Source: UBA9160 sp035489755 (lineage in GTDB: Bacteria > Myxococcota_A > UBA9160). From it: a stretch of DNA of 64,000 nt. The stretch covers positions 27,108 to 91,107 of the forward strand of contig DATGZK010000039.1 in NCBI GenBank assembly GCA_035489755.1, given 5' to 3'. The translations under genes and the position numbers were made by a program. The notes beneath the pieces were generated by a model that saw only the letters and a program-made list of their open reading frames with translations, searched no databases and had not been told where the DNA came from. Below, piece after piece: positions 57,595 to 64,000 of the stretch (position 1 is its first letter; the number at the start of each line of letters is the position of its first letter).

Positions 57595-58454
57595 TAGGCT
57601 TCGTAGTTGTAGAATCCGCGGCCGCTCTTGCGACCGAGCCAGCCGGCCTCGACACGCTTCTTGATCTCGAGGCACGGCGCATAGCGCGACTCGCCGTATT
57701 CGCGATACAAGCTGTCGAGAATCGCGAAGACCACGTCGAGCCCGACGAGGTCTGCCAGGGCCAGCGGCCCGAGCGGATGGTTGCAGCCGAGCTTCATGCA
57801 CTCGTCGATACTCTCAGGAGTGGCGACGCCCTGCTGGAGGGTGAAGGCGGCCTCGTTGATCATCGGGAAGAGCACGCGGTTCACCACGAAACCCGGCGAA
57901 TCCTTCACCTCGACGGGAACTTTTCCCATGCTCTCGGCAAGGCCGCGCACGGCGGCCACGGTGGAATCACTCGTGCGCATGCCCCGCACCACTTCGACAA
58001 GGCGCATCATCGGCACGGGATTAAAGAAGTGCAGGCCCACGAAGTGCGCCGGGCGCCTTAGGTAGGAAGCCAGCTTCGTCACCGAAAGGCTCGAGGTATT
58101 GGTGGCGATGATGCTCTCATCCCCCGCGATGGCATCGATGCCCAGCAAGAGTTCGCGCTTGAGCTCGAGGTCTTCGGGGGCGCACTCGACGATGCGCTCG
58201 CAGGCCTTGAGCTCCTCGAGAGGAACGACGGGTCGAATCCGATCCATCGTCTCCTCACACTCCACCTTGGTGAGCTTCTCCTTCGCCACAAGACGCTCGA
58301 GCCCCTGACGGATCCTCTTCACCGCCTGATCGACCGACGCCTGGCGGCGGTTCTGAAACACGACCGAGTAGCCCGCCTGGGCCGCGGCCTGCGCAATCCC
58401 GGCACCCATGGTGCCTGAGCCGACGATGCCAATCGTGTGTCGCACCTGCACCAT
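57594..58454 (-). CDS. 3-Hydroxyacyl-CoA (3-hydroxybutyryl-CoA) dehydrogenase
   Basis: A 286-aa NAD-dependent dehydrogenase of the single-domain Hbd/PaaH type. The Rossmann motif is G-I-V-G-S-G-T-M-G-A-G. The catalytic histidine lies in H-F-F-N-P-V-P, and N-T-S-S-L-S-V and D-S-P-G-F-V-V-N-R complete the family signature. ATG 58454 follows the thiolase stop by 2 nt. It oxidises 3-hydroxyacyl-CoA to the 3-ketoacyl-CoA used by the thiolase in front of it. Confidence 0.95.
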   Translation of the reverse strand: MVQVRHTIGIVGSGTMGAGIAQAAAQAGYSVVFQNRRQASVDQAVKRIRQGLERLVAKEKLTKVECEETMDRIRPVVPLEELKACERIVECAPEDLELKRELLLGIDAIAGDESIIATNTSSLSVTKLASYLRRPAHFVGLHFFNPVPMMRLVEVVRGMRTSDSTVAAVRGLAESMGKVPVEVKDSPGFVVNRVLFPMINEAAFTLQQGVATPESIDECMKLGCNHPLGPLALADLVGLDVVFAILDSLYREYGESRYAPCLEIKKRVEAGWLGRKSGRGFYNYEA

Positions 58455-58456
58455 GG

Positions 58457-59644
58457 CTAGGCGAGCTCCACCCCGAGGGCGACCGCTTCGCCCCCGCCGA
58501 TACAAAGCGTCGCAATCCCCCGCTTCTCGCCCCGGTCTTTTAGCGCGTGGAGCAGGGTCACGAGGATGCGCGCACCCGAGCAGCCGATCGGGTGGCCGAG
58601 CGAGACCGCGCCGCCGTTCACGTTGACGCGGGCGGGATCGAGGCCGTGGTCCTTGATGGCCGCGAGGGTCACGCCGGAGAAGGCCTCATTGATCTCGTAG
58701 AGATCCCAATCGAGAGGCTTGGTGCCGCTCTTTGCGTACAGCCGGCGCAGCGCCTCGACCGGCGCAACCGTGAACCACTTCGGCTCCACCGCCGCGGCCG
58801 AGTCGACGACGATTCGGGCCAAGACCGGAAAACCGTGCTTGGCGGCGGCCTCCGCAGACGTCACCACCAGGGCCGCGGCGCCATCATTGATGCTGGAGGC
58901 GTTGGCAGCGGTCACCGTTCCGTCCTTCGAGAAGGCGGGCTTCAGGCTCGGCATCTTATCGAGCTGCGCCTTCTTGGGACCCTCGTCCTCTTCCACGTTC
59001 ACAGGGTCGCCCTTTTTCTGGGGCACCGGCACGGGGACGATCTCGGCCTTGAACTTGCCAGCCTTCTGCGCCTGAATCGCGCGCTCGAAGCTCGTTCTGG
59101 CGAAGCGGTCCTGGTCCTCGCGCGTGAATCCATATTTCGCGGCGACCGCATCACCGCAGGTACCCATGTGGACGTGATCGTACGGGTCCCAAAGCCCGTC
59201 GTAGATCATCGAGTCCACGAGCGTGCCGTTGCCCATGCGGTAGCCGCTGCGCGCCTGGGGCAAGAGGTAGGGTGCGTTCGACATCGATTCCATGCCGCCC
59301 GCGACGATGACCTGCGCATCGCCAACCATGATCTCGCGGCGCGCGAACATCACGGCTTGGAGCCCCGAGCCGCAGACCTTGTTCACGGTGATCGCGCCCG
59401 TTGCGACGGGCAGTCCCGCCTTGATCGTCGCTTGGCGGGCCGGAGCCTGACCCACCCCTGCGGAGAGGACGCAGCCCATGATCACGCGCTCGACCTGCTC
59501 GGGCTTCGCGCCGGCACGTCGCACCGCCTCACGGATCGCGATGGCACCGAGTTCGGGCGAGCTCAGCTGAGCGAGGCCACCCTGAAACGATCCAATCGGG
59601 GTGCGCACGGCGCTCGCGATGACAACGTCGTTCGGCTGGCTCAT
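58457..59644 (-). CDS. Acetyl-CoA C-acyltransferase (thiolase)
   Basis: A 395-aa thiolase. The nucleophilic Cys lies in N-K-V-C-G-S-G-L-Q-A, the C-terminal Cys in G-H-P-I-G-C-S-G-A-R, and the catalytic His in the same loop. N-E-A-F-S is also present. ATG 59644 starts M-S-Q-P-N-D-V-V-I-A-S-A-V-R-T-P-I-G, the usual thiolase beginning. First gene of the acyl-CoA operon; it would cleave acetoacetyl-CoA or another short 3-ketoacyl-CoA, or run in reverse. Confidence 0.95.
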   Translation of the reverse strand: MSQPNDVVIASAVRTPIGSFQGGLAQLSSPELGAIAIREAVRRAGAKPEQVERVIMGCVLSAGVGQAPARQATIKAGLPVATGAITVNKVCGSGLQAVMFARREIMVGDAQVIVAGGMESMSNAPYLLPQARSGYRMGNGTLVDSMIYDGLWDPYDHVHMGTCGDAVAAKYGFTREDQDRFARTSFERAIQAQKAGKFKAEIVPVPVPQKKGDPVNVEEDEGPKKAQLDKMPSLKPAFSKDGTVTAANASSINDGAAALVVTSAEAAAKHGFPVLARIVVDSAAAVEPKWFTVAPVEALRRLYAKSGTKPLDWDLYEINEAFSGVTLAAIKDHGLDPARVNVNGGAVSLGHPIGCSGARILVTLLHALKDRGEKRGIATLCIGGGEAVALGVELA

Positions 59645-59797
59645 CCGTTCTCCTGTGCTGGTTGTGGCCTCGGAGGCCAGCGCAAGGCTAGGCTCGTGGA
59701 ATCTGTGACGCAGAGTCGCAGTCGCCGGGCGCCCGCGCTGGTACGCGGGGCAGCGTGACCCCAGCCCGAGCACCGTACACGAATCAAAAGCCCGACG

Positions 59798-60721
59798 TCA
59801 AACGTAGCCGAGGGCCTCAAGACGCCGGCGCTGCTGCGCCCAGCCGGCGTCGACCTTGACCCAGAGCTCGAGGTGCACCTTGCGTTCCACGAGGCGCTCG
59901 ATCTCCTGCCGCGCCTGGGTGCCGATGCTGCGAATCCGCTCGCCCCCGGCCCCGATCACGATGCTCTTCTGCGAGCTGCGTCTGACCAGCAGGTTCGCGC
60001 GTATGCGAACGAGATCGGAGCGGGTTGTCTCATCGTACTCGTCCACTTCGACGGCGATCGCGTAGGGGAGCTCCTCGCGCAGCTGCTGAAAGACGGCCTC
60101 CCGCACAAGCTCGCCGGCCAGGAAACGGAGGGGTCGGTCCGTGAGCTCCTCGGGCGCCCGGAGCGGGGGACCCGGGGGCAAAAGGGCGGAAATGGTCTTC
60201 AAGAGAGCGCGCACCCCCGCCCCGCTTTGCCCGGAGAGCAGGAGTGCGGGGGGGCCGTCTCGAACCTCCCGCGGCGGCCAAATGGCCCGCTCTGGCCGCG
60301 GCAGATCACCCTTGGTGCCAACCACGAGCCATGGCTTGCGAAGCCGCGACAGGCGCGCCGCGGCGACGCCGTGCGCAGGTTCCCAGCCCTTCGTGGAATC
60401 GATCAGCAAAAGGCCAAGGTCGCAATCCTCGGCCGCCGCGATGGCGGCCCGCTGCATGGAGGCGTGAAGTTCACCCTTGCCCTCGTGGAGACCAGGCGTA
60501 TCGAGGAGCAGAAGCTGCGCGCGCTCGAGGGTCCGAATCCCAAGGAGCCGGCTGCGGGTGGTTTGCGGCTTTGGGGTCACGATCGCGAGCTTTTGGCCGA
60601 GAAGGCGATTAAAGAGCGTCGACTTCCCCGCATTCGGGAGACCCAGCAGCGCCACGACACCGCAGCGGTACGCAGGTCCAGGGTCGGTGCGGGCGTCCTC
60701 AGCCAAGCCCGCGCCCTGCAT
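59798..60721 (-). CDS. era: GTPase Era
   Basis: A 307-aa GTPase aiding 16S rRNA maturation and 30S assembly. G1 is G-L-P-N-A-G-K-S-T, G2 lies in P-Q-T-T-R-S-R, and G3 is D-T-P-G. The C-terminal KH domain has I-V-I-G-A-G-G-E-R-I-R-S-I-G. The G4 motif reads T-K-G-D instead of N-K-x-D, an unusual but GTPase-compatible variant. ATG 60721 overlaps the end of rnc by 23 bp; rnc-era is the standard order. Confidence 0.95.
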   Translation of the reverse strand: MQGAGLAEDARTDPGPAYRCGVVALLGLPNAGKSTLFNRLLGQKLAIVTPKPQTTRSRLLGIRTLERAQLLLLDTPGLHEGKGELHASMQRAAIAAAEDCDLGLLLIDSTKGWEPAHGVAAARLSRLRKPWLVVGTKGDLPRPERAIWPPREVRDGPPALLLSGQSGAGVRALLKTISALLPPGPPLRAPEELTDRPLRFLAGELVREAVFQQLREELPYAIAVEVDEYDETTRSDLVRIRANLLVRRSSQKSIVIGAGGERIRSIGTQARQEIERLVERKVHLELWVKVDAGWAQQRRRLEALGYV

Positions 60722-61409
60722 GCCCAAGCGCGGCCACCGCGGCTTCCCGCTCCGCCTGGCGTTTGGTGCGTCCCACGCCTTCCCCGAGCGCGCGCTCTGC
60801 CACACGAACTTCCACCACGAAGCGGCCCTCATCGTTCTCGACGCCGCTGTCCGCGACGTCGTGGTAGATCGGGACGCAGTGGAAGTGCGCCTGGGCCCAC
60901 TCCTGGAGCTGGGTCTTGGGATCGCGCGCCGGTGGGGGAGAGCCCGCCGTGAGCGCGGCCCCGAAGCGCGCCCGCACGAGTGCTCCGACGGGTTCCGCGC
61001 CGGCATCCAGGTAGATCGCACCCACGAGGGCCTCAAAAAGGTCGGAGAGGATGGAGTCTTTCTCGGCTCCGCCGGTGCGCTGCTCACTTCGACCGAGGCG
61101 CACGTGCTTGCCGAGGCAGAGCTCGCGCGCGAGGCCAGCCAGCGCACGCATATTGACGAGCGCGTGGCGCGCCCGTGTGAGCTCGCCCTCGCTCCATTCC
61201 GGATGGGCCTCGTAGAGGAGATGAGCGACGACCAAACCGAGTACAGCGTCGCCCAAGAACTCGAGCCGCTCGTTGCTGTCCCGCAGGCCCGTTTCATTCG
61301 CAAACGAGGGATGGGTGAGCGCACGCCGAAGCAGCGTCGCGTCTTTGAAGTGGTGACCGAGCGCCGCCTCGAGCTCGGTATGAAAGGCTTCCTCCGCCTT
61401 TTCCGTCAC
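60699..61409 (-). CDS. rnc: Ribonuclease III
   Basis: A 236-aa double-strand RNA endonuclease. The signature N-E-R-L-E-F-L-G-D-A-V-L-G is intact, with catalytic acids there and in S-D-L-F-E-A-L-V-G-A-I-Y-L-D. The double-strand RNA-binding domain begins D-P-K-T-Q-L-Q-E-W. I prefer GTG 61409, whose GTGA overlaps the mnmA stop; GTG 61430 would add seven residues. It processes rRNA and structured mRNAs and is coupled to era. Confidence 0.95.
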   Translation of the reverse strand: MTEKAEEAFHTELEAALGHHFKDATLLRRALTHPSFANETGLRDSNERLEFLGDAVLGLVVAHLLYEAHPEWSEGELTRARHALVNMRALAGLARELCLGKHVRLGRSEQRTGGAEKDSILSDLFEALVGAIYLDAGAEPVGALVRARFGAALTAGSPPPARDPKTQLQEWAQAHFHCVPIYHDVADSGVENDEGRFVVEVRVAERALGEGVGRTKRQAEREAAVAALGHAGRGLG

Positions 61410-62500
61410 CGCCCAGAGCCCGCGATCCACCCCCCACCCAGCACGACGTCCCCCTGATAGAAGACCGCAGCCTGTCCCGGTGCAACCGCGCGCACAGGCT
61501 GGTCGAAATCCACTGCGGCACTGCTCTCCCCGGTGAGCCTAAGTTCCGCGGGGGCCCCCTCGTGGCGGTAGCGAACCCGAACGGTGGCGCGGATGGGGTC
61601 CGCAGGGGGGGCACCCGCCACCCAAGTCACACCTTCAAGCGTCGCCTTACGCGCCAGGAGGTCGTCCGCCTCCCCTACGACGACGCGATTTGCAGCCGCG
61701 TCGAGACCCACCACGAACAGGCGCTGGGTGGCGGAAATGCCAAGGCCGCGGCGTTGCCCCACGGTAAAGCGGTGCACACCCCGGTGGCGGCCAAGGACGC
61801 GCCCACGGGTGTCTACGATCTCTCCCGTGCGGGTTGCAGCTTCCGGCCGTAGCTTTTCCACTACACTCGCGTAGTCGCCATCGGGCACAAAACAGATTTC
61901 CTGGCTCTCCGGCTTTTCAGCCGTGGCAAGACCGAGGCGCCGGGCATGCGCGCGAACCTCGTCTTTGCGCATCCCTCCAACGGGGAAAAGCGCCTTTTCG
62001 AGCTGCGCTTGGTCGAGATCGAAGAGGAAGTAGGACTGATCCTTGGCGGGATCGATCGCCGCGCGCAGGCGGCGGCGCCCGCTCGAGGGATCCCGCTCGA
62101 CGCGGGCGTAGTGGCCCGTCGCCACGGCAGAGGCACCAAGCGCGCGCGCGCGATCGAGGAGATGGCGGAACTTAAAGCGCCGGTTGCACGTCACGCAGGG
62201 GATCGGCGTCCGTCCGGCGAGGTATTCATCGGCGAAGGCTTCCATCACCTCGCCGCGGAATTGGCGAGTGTAGTTCGCTACGTAGAAGCGAATCCCGAGT
62301 TTCTCAGCCACCCGCCGCGCATCGTCCGCGTCGTCGAGGGAGCAGCAGCGCGAGGCCTCGCCGGCCAGGTGCATGGTCACGCCGACCACCTCGCATCCCC
62401 GTTCCACGAGGAGCGCGGCGGCAACCGAGGAGTCGACGCCCCCCGACATCGCCACCAAAATCCGCTCGCCCGGTTCGGCGAGCTTCGCCGTTGTGCTCAC
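61406..62500 (-). CDS. mnmA: tRNA-specific 2-thiouridylase
   Basis: A 364-aa enzyme thiolating U34 of tRNA Lys/Glu/Gln. The PP-loop is A-M-S-G-G-V-D-S-S-V-A-A. The catalytic cysteines lie in C-V-T-C-N-R-R-F-K and S-Q-E-I-C-F-V-P-D-G-D-Y. The C-terminal beta-barrel follows. GTG 62500 overlaps the cysteine desulfurase stop by 4 bp, which makes sense because the desulfurase provides the persulfide sulfur. Confidence 0.97.
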   Translation of the reverse strand: MSTTAKLAEPGERILVAMSGGVDSSVAAALLVERGCEVVGVTMHLAGEASRCCSLDDADDARRVAEKLGIRFYVANYTRQFRGEVMEAFADEYLAGRTPIPCVTCNRRFKFRHLLDRARALGASAVATGHYARVERDPSSGRRRLRAAIDPAKDQSYFLFDLDQAQLEKALFPVGGMRKDEVRAHARRLGLATAEKPESQEICFVPDGDYASVVEKLRPEAATRTGEIVDTRGRVLGRHRGVHRFTVGQRRGLGISATQRLFVVGLDAAANRVVVGEADDLLARKATLEGVTWVAGAPPADPIRATVRVRYRHEGAPAELRLTGESSAAVDFDQPVRAVAPGQAAVFYQGDVVLGGGWIAGSGR

Positions 62501-63642
62501 AGCGTCCCCGCCTCGCGCACGCGCGCCACGAGGTCCGGGACAAGCCCGACCACCTGATCGATCTGCGCTTCGTCGACGCCGTGTCCAACACTAAAGCGCA
62601 GCGAGGCGCGCGCCTGCTCGGGGCTTAAGCCCATCGCGAGCAGGACGTGGGATGCGAGGGTTGAGCCCGAATGACAGGCGGCACCGGCTGAAACACTCAC
62701 GCCCTCGAGATCGAGCGCTTCGAGCAGAACCTCACCCGCCGCGCCCTCAAAGCAGACGTTGAGGGTGTTCGGGAGGACGTCGCATGCGGACCCGTTGCGG
62801 CGGAGCGCCCCCACCTTGTCGCGAAGACCCTCCCACAGCCTGTCGCGCAGCTGTGCCATGCGCCGCGCACGCTGGGGGAGCTCTCGCTCGGCCAGCTCGC
62901 AGGCAATGCCAAGACCCACGATCCCGACCACGTTCTCCGTCCCTCCGCGCCGGCGTCGCTCCTGGGGCCCGCCGCGCAGCCAGGCTTCGAGGTCGAGCCC
63001 GCGGCGCACGAACAGAAAGCCCGCGCCCTTGGGACCGTTCAGCTTGTGGGCGCTCCCCGAGAGAAGATCCGCGGGAAGGGCGTCGACGCGCACGGGAATC
63101 TTCCCGATCGCTTGGGTCGCGTCGACATGGAGCAGTGCACCGCGCGCTTTCACTGCCTCGGCGATTTCCGAAAGGGGCTGGAGGACTCCGGTTTCGTTGT
63201 TCGCCCAAAGCACCGAGACCAGCGTGGCCTCGGATTCCACGGCCGCGACTACGGCGCTCGGGTCAAGGTGTCCCGAGAGGCGGACGGGAAGGCGCGTCAC
63301 CTTGACGCCCGCGCGCTCCAGCCACTCGGCCGGTTCAAGCACCGAGGGGTGATCGGCGCGGGAGGTCACGAGATGGCCGCTCGCGCGGGCGCTCATGCCG
63401 CCATGGAGTGCGAGGTTATTCGCCTCGGTCGCGCCGGAGGTGAAGACGATCTCTGCCGGGTCGGCCCCGAGCAGGGACGCTACGCGCGCGCGTGCGCCTT
63501 CGAGCTCAGCACGGGCGGCGGCACCCTCGAAGTGCGTACTGGAAGGATTGCCGAAGCTGCGAAAGGCGCGCGTGCAGGCCTCCACCACCTCCTCGCGCAA
63601 GGGGGTTGTCGCGTTGTGGTCGAGATAGATGCGCTTGGCCAT
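62497..63642 (-). CDS. Cysteine desulfurase (NifS/IscS family)
   Basis: A 381-aa PLP enzyme removing sulfur from cysteine. It begins with Y-L-D-H-N-A-T-T-P. The PLP lysine is in S-A-H-K-L-N-G-P-K-G, and the persulfide cysteine is in G-A-A-C-H-S-G-S-T, the NifS-like loop. No iscU, iscA or nif genes are adjacent; the 4-bp overlap with mnmA suggests tRNA thiolation as the main use here. Confidence 0.95.
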   Translation of the reverse strand: MAKRIYLDHNATTPLREEVVEACTRAFRSFGNPSSTHFEGAAARAELEGARARVASLLGADPAEIVFTSGATEANNLALHGGMSARASGHLVTSRADHPSVLEPAEWLERAGVKVTRLPVRLSGHLDPSAVVAAVESEATLVSVLWANNETGVLQPLSEIAEAVKARGALLHVDATQAIGKIPVRVDALPADLLSGSAHKLNGPKGAGFLFVRRGLDLEAWLRGGPQERRRRGGTENVVGIVGLGIACELAERELPQRARRMAQLRDRLWEGLRDKVGALRRNGSACDVLPNTLNVCFEGAAGEVLLEALDLEGVSVSAGAACHSGSTLASHVLLAMGLSPEQARASLRFSVGHGVDEAQIDQVVGLVPDLVARVREAGTL

Positions 63643-63727
63643 GGGACGCCGGTGGCACCCTAGTGCCAGGGCATCAGCATCGCAACCGGAGGCCCCAGAT
63701 GCGTGCGGGAGAAAAAGGCGGCGGGCA

Positions 63728-63771
63728 GATTGCTCCGGGTCCGCGGTCCCGGCCGCGGACCCGGAGCAATC
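63728..63771. terminator. Long perfect inverted repeat, probable terminator
   Basis: Arms of 19 bp (63728-63746 and 63753-63771), perfectly complementary, enclose a 6-nt loop. It lies just past the OmpA-family stop on the minus strand; a run of five T on that strand (around 63710-63715) follows about 12 nt later. The stem is unusually long for a simple terminator. Confidence 0.6.
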
Positions 63772-63777
63772 GAAGGC

Positions 63778-64000
63778 CTACTGACCCTGGACTAGGAGCT
63801 CCACACGCCGATTCTTGGCGCGCCCTTCCTTGGTCTTGTTGGTGTCGACCGGATTCGTCAATCCGAAGCCTCTCGGCGTGAGGTGAGATCTGTCGACTCC
63901 CGCCTTGCCAAGGTAGTCGGCCACCGACGCCGCGCGGCGTTCGGACAGCTTCTGGTTGTACTCCTTGGTGCCGATGCTGTCGGTGTAGCCATCCACATTG
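63778..64000 (-). CDS. OmpA/Pal-family C-terminal domain, truncated by the window edge
   Basis: Only the last 74 or so codons are inside the window. They show the OmpA/Pal peptidoglycan-binding fold: D-G-Y-T-D-S-I-G-T, then N-Q-K-L-S-E-R-R-A, L-T-P-R-G-F-G and K-N-R-R-V-E-L. The diaminopimelate-binding Asp and Arg positions are kept. The gene starts beyond position 64000, so its N-terminal part (barrel or lipoprotein) cannot be seen. Confidence 0.92.
   Translation of the reverse strand, partial: NVDGYTDSIGTKEYNQKLSERRAASVADYLGKAGVDRSHLTPRGFGLTNPVDTNKTKEGRAKNRRVELLVQGQ

Overview
The window is GC-rich Gram-negative chromosome. The classic thrS-infC-rpmI-rplT-pheS-pheT-ihfA block, a stand-alone MglA-type GTPase, many outer-membrane lipoproteins, receiver/DUF4388 proteins and fused isobutyryl-CoA mutase together suggest a deltaproteobacterium in the broad sense (Myxococcota-like, possibly Binatota-like). 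I cannot place it more finely by eye. No CRISPR array, intact prophage or complete insertion sequence is visible.

Left end (68-3749): a plus-strand respiratory operon of di-heme cytochrome c lipoprotein, Tat-anchored Rieske protein, cytochrome b with b6-type histidine spacing and a C-terminal heme-c domain, and a CtaG-type oxidase assembly protein. From 3996 to about 17.1 kb lies an accessory-looking stretch of single-gene units: alpha/beta hydrolase, serine hydrolase, DUF1111 di-heme protein, acyl-CoA dehydrogenase, cytochrome P450, DUF3300/DUF2950 pair, DUF2804 protein, a small phage-type zinc/HTH protein, and two broken genes. It ends at a tRNA-Pro(GGG).

From 17.2 to 22.4 kb two divergent operons encode a probable envelope complex. 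One holds a GspA/ExeA-like ATPase with a membrane span and PEGA tail, a vWA lipoprotein and a secreted TPR-like protein. The other holds a PLAT-like protein, a lipoprotein and a Yip1-like membrane protein. The minus-strand translation block (22.5-30.1 kb) follows; its infC appears to start at an ATC codon.

From 31 to 43 kb, all minus strand: dnaE, guaA, guaB, three signalling proteins whose output domains have lost their catalytic or ligand residues, and miaB. Between miaB and a CoxE/MoxR pair, a consensus plus-strand promoter leads into a well-folded, terminated segment with no plausible gene. I propose it is an undescribed small RNA.

The right part (43-64 kb, minus strand) contains CoxE/MoxR, ribBA, MglA, and then a tightly overlapped acyl-CoA catabolic cluster: thiolase, 3-hydroxyacyl-CoA dehydrogenase, HMG-CoA lyase, acyl-CoA carboxylase subunit, MerR regulator, IcmF, methylmalonyl-CoA mutase and MeaB. 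These would funnel branched-chain amino acid or short-chain acyl-CoA carbon to acetyl-CoA and succinyl-CoA. era, rnc, mnmA, a cysteine desulfurase and a truncated OmpA-family gene close the window.
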